The translations under genes were made by a program, and so were the position numbers. Positions 50,398 to 60,479 of a stretch of DNA of 64,000 bases are shown piece by piece. Under the pieces are notes generated by a model. The model worked only from the letters and a program-made list of their open reading frames with translations, was not told where the DNA came from and did not search any database. The stretch is from NCBI GenBank assembly GCA_963783945.1, contig CAWAPS010000007.1:248001-312000 (forward strand), read 5' to 3'. Source of the DNA: CAWAPS01 sp963783945. Lineage in GTDB: Bacteria; Actinomycetota; Acidimicrobiia; Acidimicrobiales; Palsa-688. The first letter of the stretch is position 1. The number at the start of each line of letters is the position of its first letter.

Positions 50398-51316
50398 TCA
50401 GTTCACCACGCCCCGCAGCCGGTCGTTCTTCGAGTCCGTCCCAGAAGACGCGATGGCGTCGAGCACCTCGTTTGCCCCCTGGAAGAACCGCGCCTGGTCG
50501 AACTTCGGCGAGAAGAAGACCTCTTCGAGCTCTTCCATCGTGTGCCCGGCGTGCTGGGCCTCCACGCGGTTGTGCCAGGTGAAGAACGCGACTTTCAGGT
50601 TCGGCATGCCGGGTCGCCTTGATGTGCAGCAGCCCGTCTTCCAGCTCTTGCCAGAACCCCGCGGCCGCCCAGTTCTCGACCGCGAAGCTGGCCCCTTCGG
50701 CGAGCCGGTCGTCTTCACTGCCGAACAGGCGAATCAGCTCGTCGCAGAACTTGAGCGTCGTACGGCCGGCCTTGCTTGCGCTTGCCCAGGTTGTGAAAGC
50801 CCAGGCCGAACGCCTCGCCCACCGCCAGCAGCCACTCGAAGTGGGCTGCCTTGAATCGGAAGATGCCGCCGTCGACCGTGCCCTCGGTGCTCACCAGCTC
50901 GGGGTCGCCCTCGCGGTCTTTCGATTCTTCGTCGATCGCCCGCGCCGACGGCCGCCTCGCCACTGGTCGCGCCGATAGATCACCCCCAGCTCGTTCAACA
51001 AAATCTCTTTGGCCGACCGCGCCTGCTGAAAGCGTCGGGGCGTTGATCACCCGCAGCAGGGCCGCCACCAGGAACTGATTCGAGAAACACCGAGAACTGC
51101 CTGATGAAATGCACCAGCTCGGGGTCGCTCGCCTGTCCCGCGCGGAACCAGCGCGTGTACGCGTTGTCCGTGATGATGCGATGATGAAACAGGTCGCGGT
51201 CCACCTGCTCCAGAAAATCGCGGAAGTCCTCGACTTGCTGTTCGGTGAGCTGACCCTCGCCGCAGCCGCTCGAGAACCCGCGCGGAAACCATGTCGTTTT
51301 GAAGCGCCGTCGTCAT
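50398..51316 (-). CDS. Putative haem-oxygenase-fold (TENA/PqqC/CADD-like) protein
   Basis: I recognise the fold type only loosely. Readable blocks over several frames are DRDLFHHRIITDNAYTRWFRAG, LVHFIRQFSVFLNQFLVAALLRVINAP, DGGIFRFKAAHFEWLLAVGEAFGLGFHNLGKRKQG, FCDELIRLFGSEDDRLAEGASFAVENWAAAGFWQELEDGLL and FFTWHNRVEAQHAGHTMEELEEVFF. The helical pattern with ENWA and HNRVEAQHAGH recalls iron-binding haem-oxygenase-like proteins. At least four breaks are needed. It is the first gene of the homogentisate operon, 15 bases before the HPPD gene, so a role in aromatic amino-acid or quinone metabolism is possible. Confidence 0.55.
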
Positions 51317-51747
51317 GGGAAAAACCCCCTGAAATCAGTGGAAAGGAACGGGGGACTTGACACTTTCATCCTACACAAATCCCACCCCTCCGGTCGACCC
51401 CATGGGGAAAAGGAAGAGATTGTTTATGAGGAAGGCAGGAACGCAGGAAAAATCAATGACGAAGTTGGGAAAAGACAATGACATGAAGATCTATAAGTTT
51501 TCGGATTGTTGGACCATCGACTTGGCAACCTTCAGCAGGAAACCCTCTCTGACCGACGCGATGAATATCCATTTCGTCCTCTTCCTGCTTTCCTGCGTTC
51601 CTTATCGAAACGCATGGGCCGTTCCGTTTACATACGGTGTGACACGGTTTAAGATACGAAAAATCACGAGCGGGAGCTGATCCCGAATCGAACCCAAATA
51701 TGCCAGAACGCCGCTGCGCGCACGCGGTCGAAAGTACAAGAACTTCT
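51317..51747. other. AT-richer divergent region with an inverted repeat
   Basis: The region between the divergent homogentisate operon and AMP-ligase gene is less GC-rich than its surroundings and should hold both promoters. GGAACGCAGGAAA at 51438-51450 is inverted as TTTCCTGCGTTCC at 51589-51601. The 139-base spacing is large for a terminator; it may be a small inverted-repeat element. No gene is supported. Confidence 0.5.
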
Positions 51748-53642
51748 ATGACACAGGGCGGCCGTCCCGCTCACGATCTCCGCCTTGATCGATACCTCCA
51801 CCCGGCATTGCCCGGACGGCCTGGCACTCCTGGCTCCGGGTCGGCCTCCGCTCTCCTATCGGCGCCTCCGGGACCTCTGTGACGTGGTCGCCCAGCAACT
51901 CCACACCCTGGGAATCTCCCGCGATGATCGCGTTGCCCTGGTGCTTCCCAACGGCCCGGAGATGGCGACGGCATTCTTGGCGACAACGTGTGCGGCGACA
52001 TGCGCGCCCTTGAACCCCGCCTACTGCGCAGAGAGTTCGATTTCTACCTGGCCGACCTGCATGCCTCCGCAGTCTTGGTCCAGCGCGACGTCGAGTCACC
52101 GGTCCGCGAGGTCGCTCGGGCACGAGGCATCACGGTGATCGAACTGCTGCCTTCTGGCGACGCAGAGGCGGGGACATTCCGCCTGGAAGCCCGGCAAGCA
52201 GCCCGTGACTGCCGAGCCAGCAAGAGCTGACGATGTCGCCTTACTGCTGCACACCTCGGGCACCACGCGTCGCCGAAGCTCGTACCGCTCTCGCACGCCA
52301 ACCTGTGCGAATCGGCGGCCAACATCGCGCGGACTCTTGGCCTCGGTCCGCTTGACCGCTGCCTGAGCGTGATGCCGCTGTTCCACATTCACGGACTGGT
52401 TGCCGCGCTCTTGGCCAGCGTTTGCTCTGGCGGCAGCGTGGTCTGCACCCCGGGATTCGACGCGACGTTCTTCTTCGCTTGGCTGGAAAGCTTCGACCCG
52501 ACTTGGTACACGGCCGTCCCCACGATGCACCAGGCCATCCTGGCTGCAGCCGAAGAGCGAGAGCTCGCCAGCGCGACACCGTCTGCGATTCGTACGGTCC
52601 TCATCGTCGTCGTTGCCACCGCCGGTGATGCGGGGCCTGGAGGCGGCGCTGGGCGTGCCAGTCGTCGAAGCGTATGGCATGACCGAGGCCTCGCACCAGA
52701 TTTGCAGCAATCCCCTGCCCCCCGGTGTCCGCAAACCGGGCGCTGTGGGCCTGCCCGCCGGCCCCGAGGTGGCGATCATGGACGAACAGGGAAACTTGCT
52801 GCCAGCCGGCGAACGCGGCGAGGTCGTGATCCGCGGCCGGAGCGTTACGGCTGGCTACGAAAACAACCCGGAGGCAAACCGGTCCGCCCTGGTCGACGGT
52901 TGGTTCCGCACCGGCGATCAAGCGTCTTTCGACGCGGAAGGCTACCTGTTCCTCTCAGGCAGAATCAAAGAGTTAATCAACCGCGGCGGCGAGAAGATCT
53001 CCCCGCGAGAGATCGATGAAGTGCTGCTTGAGCACCCCGCCGTGGCTCAGGCCGTGGCGTTTGCCGTGCCGCATGCCACTCTGGGTGAAGATGTCGCCGC
53101 TGCCGTTGTGTTGCGCCGAATGTCGCGGCGACTCCAACCGAGATCCGCCAGCTGGCATTCGAACGCCTGGCCCCCTTCAAGGTCCCCAGCCAGGTCATCA
53201 TCGTCGCTGCCATACCCAAAGGCCCGACGGGCAAGCTCCAGCGCGTCGGATTGGCAGAGAAGCTGGCCCACGAGCTGACCAGCCCTTTCGTCGCGCCGAA
53301 AGACGAAATCGATGGCCTGCTCGCTGACTTATGGCGCGAGGTGCTCGGCGTCCCAGCCGTCGGGATGCGCGACAACTTCTTCGCCAAGGGAGGTGACTCC
53401 CTGCCATGACGAGGTTGATGGTGCGGGTCAACGAGCTGTTTGATCTGGATCTGCCGCTGACCGCCGTCTTTCGATACCCGACGCTCGAACAGTTCAGCCA
53501 TGAGATCCGCCGAGCCACGGCGGATGAGCGGCTAGAAACCATCACCCAGACCATCCGTGAATTGCAGGCGATGTCGGACCAGAAGACGCGGCGGATCTTG
53601 GATTTGGAGCCAACCTCCGCGCGTCTCGATCCTATCGGATAA
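51748..53642 (+). CDS. Acyl-AMP ligase fused to an acyl/peptidyl carrier domain
   Basis: The enzyme activates a carboxylic acid with ATP. Blocks are LIDTSTRHCPDGLALLAPG, DDRVALVLPNGPEMATAFLA, ALLLHTSGTT (ATP loop), VMPLFHIHGLVAALLASV, VVEAYGMTEASHQ, GWFRTGDQASFDAEGYLFLSGR and IKELINRGGEKISP. A carrier domain ends the protein with DNFFAKGGDSL, whose Ser takes phosphopantetheine, and LTAVFRYPTLEQFSHEIR. Frame breaks lie near 51775, 52045, 52225, 52265, 52610, 53125 and 53405. The product of about 630 residues matches stand-alone loading modules that feed polyketide or peptide synthases, but no synthase is in the window. The substrate is unknown. Confidence 0.85.
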
Positions 53643-53672
53643 TCTGGCGAGGCCGTTCACCAGATCGCCGAT

Positions 53673-54379
53673 TCAGGGCTTGTCCGCAAGCTTGTATAGC
53701 GCCCAGCCCTCGGCCGTCGATCGGAACTCGTAGACACCCGGCGAGATCCGATACCGGCGCTGGCCGAGCGATCCGCCAGCGTCGTACGTGATGTGCGAGT
53801 CGGGGGCCACGGCCAGCTCCTGGCGCGAGCCGGCGGGGGCCTGATGGGTGACGCCATCGATGGCAAAGGCGACGCCGTCCCCCGCCGGCTCGGCATTGAC
53901 GATCGTGATCGGGATCGTCGGGGCGGCGGCCATCGGTCCCGGGGTCGGGACAGGCCGCGGGCGGTAGGGAGATGTGCGTCGGGTGGATGGCCTGAGCGAT
54001 GGCGGCGGCCGACACGGCATCGGTCCGGATCGGGTAGAAGCAGGGGTATTGGCGCGAGTTCCACCGGATCAACCATTCGTCGATCGCGATGCGATACTTG
54101 ACGTTGTCGATCCGACGGACGTCGCAGTCCACGGCGGCCATGTCGCCCTGCTCGGCATCGCGCCTGAGCTTCGCCTGAAGTTTTTGGAGGCGATGCTCGG
54201 CCAGCGCCAGGTTCACAATGTCATACTCAACCCCGGTGATCACGGCGTTCAAACAAGCCTCCGGGTTCTCGGGGCGGGCCCGGGTCGACGCCGACTTGCG
54301 CGTTGGCGGGCCTTGACGAGAGCAGGGCGACCACAACGACCGCCCCAGCGATCGAGCCTTTGCATTGAAGCCTGGACAT
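53673..54379 (-). CDS. Secreted hypothetical protein
   Basis: The ATG at 54379 starts a signal peptide (MSRLQCKGSIAGAVVVVALL, cleavage after PANA). After a break near 54290 the mature part reads ACLNAVITGVEYDIVNLALAEHRLQKLQAKL and VKYRIAIDEWLIRWNSRQYPCFYP; after a second break near 53950 it ends ITYDAGGSLGQRRYRISPGVYEFRSTAEGWALYKL. I do not recognise a family. The C-terminal block resembles small beta-rich extracytoplasmic proteins. It converges on the AMP-ligase gene. Confidence 0.6.
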
Positions 54380-54527
54380 GCATTCCTCCGCCATCGAGTC
54401 CATTCGAGATCTCCGACGGGAGTCTACCACACGAATTGGGCGGCATCCCGGACGATGCCAATTTCGGCTGGACCGGCGACCGGCCCGGGATTCTCGTCCG
54501 CGCCCATGACTGGATATAAAAATCTAC

Positions 54528-54768
54528 TTACCACTCGCCGCGTTCCACGCTACTATCGTGGTAACCGTCAAGATCGCTATGGTGATGCGGCAGGGTTCGC
54601 ACGGCCAGTGCGTGTGTGCCGGTCACGGGCGACGGGCAGAAAACGATTGGCCGCCTTGGCCGCCTCGATGTCTTGTAGTACATCGAGCTTGCCCAGCGAT
54701 CGCTTGATGGCGATTTCCCAAACCACGGCCGCAGATATCGTATGCGTTTTTGCCTCATCCATCAGCAT
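54528..54768 (-). pseudogene. PIN-domain toxin fragment
   Basis: The segment reads MLMDEAKTHTISAAVVWEIAIKRSLGKLDVL and, after a break near 54620, HALAVRTLPHHHSDL, which are the middle blocks of VapC-type PIN ribonucleases (the WEIAIK helix and H-x-DPFDR-like site). The first catalytic aspartate block (DTHALLW-like) and the C-terminal part are missing, so it is a remnant. Confidence 0.6.
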
Positions 54769-55106
54769 GTGATCAAATCTTCGTAAGGTTATGCTACTTC
54801 GGACCGCTCTTTCCGATCCGCAATACCCAGACCCTACATGCCGCGGCCGTTCCGTGCTGACGGAGCTGTCGAGCGCGAAAATATCCGTGGCTTCCATCAC
54901 CGATTCCTTCCGGTGATATTATCAAAAGCGACGGCGGTCCTCGATCAAGTCGCCACCGAGATGTCATCGCCCAGACTGTTGCCCTTGGCAGATCTCGGGT
55001 TCGAGTGCACTGCCACTCTAGTCAGCCTGAGACCTATACCTGGCTGGAAGTAAACCCGACAAAGTAAGATGGCAGGAGACCGTTCGGGACTCTGGAGGAG
55101 ACGGCA

Positions 55107-55318
55107 ATGAACGACTTGACTTTGGAATCGCTTGCCAAACGGGTCGAGGCCTTGGAGAAGGTCATCGCGACGAAGCGGCTCGATCCCGCTCGCAAGGATT
55201 GGCGAAGGTCGTCGGCATGTTCCGCGACAGCGAATTCATGCGTGAAGTCGACGAAGAATGCCTTCGGATCCGTGAGGCCGAACGAAAGGCTGCCCGGCAG
55301 GGAGAGTTGGCCGAATGA
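55107..55318 (+). CDS. Putative antitoxin of a VapBC-like pair
   Basis: The ATG at 55107 follows GGAGGAGACGGCA. The protein reads MNDLTLESLAKRVEALEKVI, a coiled-coil-like start, and after one break near 55203 RKVVGMFRDSEFMREVDEE and AERKAARQGELAE, giving 70 residues. The stop TGA overlaps the ATG of the PIN gene (ATGA), which shows coupling. Proteins of this form precede PIN toxins in planctomycetes and cyanobacteria; the toxin-neutralising role is inferred from the pairing. Confidence 0.75.
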
Positions 55319-55743
55319 TCCTCCTTGACACGGACCATACGACGTTTCTGAAATACCCCGACAGCGAGCGTGGCCGTCGCATGATTGATCGACTCAATAC
55401 GGTGGCGGCATCCGAAGTCATCGGCGTGGCCATCGTCACGGTCGAGGAACGGATGCGCGGCTGGCTGGCCGTGATCGCCAAGGAGAAGTCGGCGATGCGG
55501 CAAGTCGTCGGTTATCGCGAGCTGGCCTTGCTGTTCGAGTTCTACCAGGCGTTCGAAATCGTGCCGTTCGATGAGGCCGCCGCCCAGCAATTTGATGATC
55601 TTCGCCGGCAGAAGCTTCGAATCGGCTCAAGGGATCTGAAAATCGCGGCGACGGCGCTGGTCAACAACGCACTTCTCTTGTCCGCTAACCGAGCGGACTT
55701 CGACCGCGTGCTGGGCTTGCGAGTAGAGAACTGGCTGGACTGA
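55315..55743 (+). CDS. PIN-domain ribonuclease toxin (VapC-like)
   Basis: This 142-residue protein is intact. It has the N-terminal acidic block MILLDTDHTTFLK (first catalytic Asp), the VTVEERMRGWLAVI block, and the C-terminal site RIGSRDLKIAATALVNNALLLSANRADFDRV with the DLKIAA and N-x-x-DF acidic residues. PIN toxins cleave RNA in the cytoplasm and are held inactive by the partner encoded directly upstream. It is one of the few unbroken genes in the right third of the window. Confidence 0.88.
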   Translation: MILLDTDHTTFLKYPDSERGRRMIDRLNTVAASEVIGVAIVTVEERMRGWLAVIAKEKSAMRQVVGYRELALLFEFYQAFEIVPFDEAAAQQFDDLRRQKLRIGSRDLKIAATALVNNALLLSANRADFDRVLGLRVENWLD

Positions 55744-56190
55744 GGGCGCGGCCTCGACCCCAACAACTGGGCGCTGTGATAAAGGCTGACGGAACGATCC
55801 AGAGTCCGCGATCCAGCCACCGGTGGCGCTCACGGTTGCTCTATAATCCGTCGCTTACTCCGCCGCGAGACCAGTCGCGCAATCTCGGCATCCACGTTCG
55901 GCTCCGGAGTGCGAAGTACGCCGGTGCTCCACGATGTTCCATCGTCGAAGTGAATGACATGATGAGGCCGCTGGACTGTGTTCCTGATCGGTGCCCGGAA
56001 CGTTGCGCGGTGCTCGACCAAGGGATAAATCATCGCAAAACCCGATCGGGCCCAAGCTCGGCAAAACCGCGGGAATCAACTACTTACCGCCGATCGTGGC
56101 GGACTGACTCGTAGCTGGCGGCCATACTCGGTCTCGACCTTTCAAGAACAACGGACCGCGTATCGCAGCTTGGCCGCCGAAGAACGCGGG
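55744..56190. other. Convergent intergenic stretch
   Basis: No gene is supported between the toxin gene and rsmH. No terminator with a clear stem and T-run is visible. Confidence 0.35.
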
Positions 56191-57198
56191 TTATCGCGCC
56201 TCTCTTCGGGAGCTGGCGCGGATGACTTCCATTGCGATCGAGGCATAAGTGCCGTCCCGCAGACCCTCCCTGAACGCGGATTTCACCCGCCGGTCCTCGC
56301 CCGAATGGAACGAGAGGATGGCGACTCGGCCTCCCGGCTTGAGGCAGGATGGCAGGCTCCGAAGCAGTGCCGTGAGCGACCCCAATTCGTCGTTGACCGC
56401 GATTCGCAGCGCCTGGAAGACGCGTCGCACCGCATCGTCTTCCGAGCGAGCTGAGTTACGGGACCGGCGAACAACTGTCTCTTGCACGATCGCGGCGAGA
56501 GATCCGGTTGACGTAATCGGTCTGCTGCGTGTGCGAGGAGGATCGCGCTTGCGAGCTCGAAGGCGTCAGGCTCATCGGAGTTTTCGGCCAGGATCCGTGC
56601 CAGGCCAGTCTCGTCCACCATCGATAGAAGGTCCGAAGCGGTCCGCCCGCGCGTCGGGTCCATCCGCATGTCGAGCGGGCCGTCAACCTTGAATGTGAAG
56701 CCTCGCGCGGGGTCGTCGATTTGCATCGACGACAGGCCCAGATCCGCGAGCACGACATCCGCGCCGTCGGGTGCGACGTCGCCGAGCAACCGCGCCACGC
56801 CCGCGTAATTCATTCGCCGCACTATCGAGCGCTTCCGGCGGAAATCCGAGCGCACGCAAGCGTGCCTCTGCCTTGGTCAATTCGATCGGGTCGGCGTCGA
56901 TGCCCACCAGCCGGCCGCCGGGTTGCACGGCCGCCAGCAGCTCGCTGGCGTGGCCGCCGTATCCCAGCGTGCAATCCACCGCGACAGCCCCCGGGCCTGG
57001 CATGAGCACATCAAGGATTTCACGCACCATGATGGGCCGATGCGTGCCGACGGGCGTCTGGCCTCTCGCCATCACCCTCGCCGCCAACTCCGGATAACGG
57101 CCCGGCTGATGCTCCTTGTACTTCTCGTCGAACCGTCGCGGGTTCTGGCCGCGATAACGAAGACGACGCCTGGGCTTTTTGGGTTCGGGGTCGATCAT
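56191..57198 (-). CDS. rsmH: 16S rRNA (cytosine-1402 N4)-methyltransferase, frameshifted
   Basis: RsmH methylates C1402 in the ribosomal P site using S-adenosylmethionine. From the ATG at 57198 a basic planctomycete-type extension (PEPKKPRRRLRYRGQNPRRF) leads to HRPIMVREILDVL, motif I VDCTLGYGGHASELL, GIDADPIEL, VVLADLGLSSMQIDDPARGFTFKVDGPLDMRMDP and, near the end, GRVAILSFHSGEDRRVK, close to the family signature SFHSLEDRxVK. Breaks near 56830, 56530 and 56440-56470 are needed. The total of 335 codons is normal. The usual division-cluster neighbours (mraZ, ftsI, mur genes) are absent; in planctomycetes the gene is often alone. Confidence 0.9.
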
Positions 57199-57359
57199 GC
57201 TTGTGTCAACAGCTACCACATCACAGTTCGCAGCACAATGAGCTCGATGATACCGAACCACGGCCAGCTTCCCCCGGCGCGGAAATCTCCAACAATGACT
57301 CGCGCCTCCGCTGGTAAGCGCTCGCCCCCCGGTGACGCCCAGGGCCATCGCCAAACGCG

Positions 57360-59298
57360 TCAGACCGAATAATGAACGCGCACCCGCCGCGGAAAATCGT
57401 TCACGATATCCGGAGTGATCCCAGGTCCGGATACCCTCAGCTCTTTCAACCGCGGCAACCGGGACAAATGGGCCAGCCCGGAATTGGTCACACCCGCGCA
57501 CGCTGAAAAGGTGATCCGCTCGAGCGATGCCATGCCCGAGAGCAGCTCCGGCGTGCGGTCCGTGATGCGCGTGTAACTCGCGAAATACGACTTCAATTGC
57601 GGCAACTTAACAATGTGCTCGGTCGCCGCATCGCTCGTCTCGCGGCAATACATCAATACTAGTGATTCAAGCTCTTCACAGCGCGCGATATGGCGATAGC
57701 CTGGGTCGGGCACGTCCATCGGCATCAGCTCACGCAGCGATCGGAACTTCGGCAGCTCGGCGATTCCGGCATCGTCGACATTCTTGCAACTTACGGAAAG
57801 CCCGCGCAGCGCAAGCATTTGAGCAAGCGCCGTGAAGCCCCGGGTTCCCAGGTTGTGACATCGCCGGCCCCAGATATATTCGAGTGATTGCGACTGACCC
57901 AGCGCCGCAAACCCGTCGTCGCCGGCGATTGTGTCCTGACAGCTCAGGAACCGCAGCCGCGGCATCCGGGCGATCAGTGGCATATGCATGTCATTGGCAT
58001 CCGCGGCCAACCAGCCCAGGTTCGGCAGCCCGACCAGTGGCGCCAGCCCCGCCGCCGTGATGCCCAGCTCGGAAGCATCAATGTTGAGACGCAAACAGCC
58101 CATCCAACCCCGCAAGCCGCGTCATCCCGCGGTCGGTAACGGGCCCACGCAGCAAGAGATAATTCGGACCGGCGTCATAGCTCAAGAGACCCATCGTCGG
58201 CTCGCCGCCATGCCAGGTCTTGAAAACCGGTATCTCGTGCAAGAGCGCAGCCCCGCGTCCGTCACGCCGTTGCCCGTTCTCAGTTGGCACAGATACGCCT
58301 TCCCCGCCAGCGCTCGCAGCGCACCATCACCCGTTGAAGTGCCCTGAAGATTGACGTTGCGCAGCCGCTCGCACCCCGACAGGTGCGAAGCGCCAAGGTC
58401 CGTGACTCGCGTCCACGCCAGCGACACGCTCTCGAGCGCCGGCAGTGGCGCAGGACTTCGAGTCCGCCATCGGTGATGCCGGTGCCGCTCAGATCGAGAT
58501 GACGCAGCCGCGGCAGCCGCGCAAGATGCTCGAGCCCCGCATCGGTCAGTTCTTTCGAGCCGCCGAGTGCCAGCGCGGTGATGTGCTCGAGACGCGAAGC
58601 GTGGTCGAGCATCGCGTCGGTCATCTGACCGGATGCGTCAATGCCCTGCGAATCACTTTCTTTCAGATAGGCCAGCACCGCCCCCCAATCGCGCGACTGC
58701 CACCGCGGCGCCTGGTCGCTTTCGCTGTCGTCTCCGGCCGCGAGCACCCCGACTGGCTTGCTCGTCAAGCGCGACGCCTCTCCGGGCAGGCTCGCATAAA
58801 AGCCCACCAGAGCATCCCAGTCTTCAAACCCGTGCTCGCGTGCAACGAGGAAGCGTGCGTCATCGAGTGTGATGTCATCGTCTTGATTCGCCGCTCCAGC
58901 CTGGCGACCCAGGTCAAGTCTGCGCATACGTCCGCATCGCCTGGTGATTCCGGCGGTGCCACGTCAGCCGCCCAGTGACGTTCCATCGCCGCCGGCGTCC
59001 CCGTGTGATATGCGGCCAGAAGCGCCTCGGCCCGGTCCTCAAACTGCCGCACTGTCCGGGCAGGCTCTTCAGCCGCGGCCTCGAGCTTCTGCTTCAGCTC
59101 AGCCCAGCCCGCGAATCCGTGCTCGAGCGCCATCGCGTGCTGCACGTCTCGCAAAGTCGGTTTTCGTGAAAGCCCAGGATGCACCCGCTCGAATCGCTCG
59201 CGGGCCTCGGAATCGTTCCGCGCTCACGCGAGAAACCACCGCTTCACTTCTTTTTTCAAGCTCAGCAGGCTGCGGCGAGATGGAGACTTGTCAGGCAT
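57360..59298 (-). CDS. Leucine-rich-repeat protein with ankyrin-like N-terminus
   Basis: The likely ATG at 59298 gives MPDKSPSRRSLLSLKKEVK, followed by a TGA in the same frame near 59225 and then RNDSEARERFERVHPGLS, so the start region is damaged. Two repeats of the form LRDVQHAMALEHGFAGWAELK and ITLDDARFLVAREHGFEDWDALV are typical of planctomycete regulatory proteins. The rest is a leucine-rich-repeat-like solenoid (LTDAGLEHLARLPRLRHLDLSGTGITDGGLEVL, VTNSGLAHLSRLPRLKELRVSG). Breaks lie near 58950, 58450, 58250 and 58105. The protein of about 640 residues is probably a protein-interaction scaffold. No enzymatic motif is seen. Confidence 0.7.
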
Positions 59299-59476
59299 GA
59301 AACCCTTCCTCCGTTGTGCCTGAAGTCCGCTGAATACAGGCGGGAAGAAGGTTCAACGATCGAGGCGTGAACCCGATTGGGTGGGAGAATTCCCTTGCCG
59401 CGGACAGGAGGCGCCCCAATGCGCTCTGAAACGATGTTCGCGCGGAGCACCCGTTCCGTCAAGCGGTCGATGGCGA

Positions 59477-60239
59477 TTACTCTTCAGGCACGAGCGCGAT
59501 CGCCCTGCACCAGCCTGCCGCTCGCGCTTCGATTTTCACCGGCAGGCAGCTCACCAAGAAACCGTGCGGAAATGGAATCTGATCGAGATTCGCCAGTTTT
59601 TCAATCTGGCAGTACTCACGCGAGATGCCCGCGAAGTGGGCCGGCCAGATGAATCGGCCGTCGCCCGTTCGCTTGTAGTCCTTCACCATGCTGTCAAACG
59701 GCCGGTCGAGCGTGTAGGCATCGATCCCGATCACCTTCACCCCCAATTCCAGCAGCCAGAGCACTCCCTCGCGACCCAGGCCGGGCTGTGCAAAGTAGTC
59801 GAGCGAATCCAATCGCCGATCGGCGCCCGTTTGCAACAGGATGATGTCCAGCGGGCGTGGTGTGTATTCAATTCGCCTGAGGGCCGCTTCGAGGTCGGCG
59901 ACTTCGATGGATTCGCCGGCGGCTTTGTGCCGCATATCGAGCAAAACGCCAGGCGAAAGCACCATTCGAGCGGAATCTGGTCGATCGTCTTGGCCGGCGA
60001 CCGCCCGAAGTCGGGCCATAATGATAGGGTGCGTCCACATGAGTTCCGGTATGCGTGATCGCCCGAACCTCTTCGACGGCCCATCCTTTTCCGTCCGACC
60101 AGACCAGGTCTTCCGGCTTCACGCCGAAGAATTGCCTCATCTGGCGCAGGCCCTCGTCTTCGTGCCGGACGTAATGGATCTCGGCAGGAATGGGCTCGCT
60201 CACGGCGTTGTGCGCCAGCGGAACGCTGAGGTCGATCAT
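59477..60239 (-). CDS. Cyclase-family (kynurenine formamidase-like) hydrolase
   Basis: From an ATG at 60239 the protein reads MIDLSVPLAHNAVSEPIPAEI, then AITHTGTHVDAPYHYGP, the metal-binding H-x-G-T-H-x-D-x-P motif of the cyclase/arylformamidase family, and after a break near 59970 PLDIILLQTGADRRL, LGVKVIGIDAYTLDRPFDSM and FPHGFLVSCLPVKIEARAAGWCRAIALV. The length of about 254 residues fits the family. Members hydrolyse formylkynurenine or other amides and lactones; the substrate here is not determined. It is divergent from ligD. Confidence 0.8.
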
Positions 60240-60479
60240 CCGGAACTTGCCAAACACGGCTCTCGCCCTCACTGGTCCCGTCGCAAACGCTCGATCGCTC
60301 GCCCGCAACGCGTCCATCTTCCCGCAGCGGGCCCGTCGTGACAACGGCGCCGGCGTCGACCAGAATGGGCGCATCGGGCGCACGCCAGCGCGGCGCCGAA
60401 TTGCACATCGTCTGGTACTCGATCAAGGCGGTTCGAGGCTGAACATGCAGAATAGGCCGGATGATTCGAGGAACACGCC

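Noticed and set aside
51357..51680. A small plus-strand protein in the AT-richer region
   Set aside because: The frame crosses the inverted repeat and has no family resemblance; an intergenic element is more likely.
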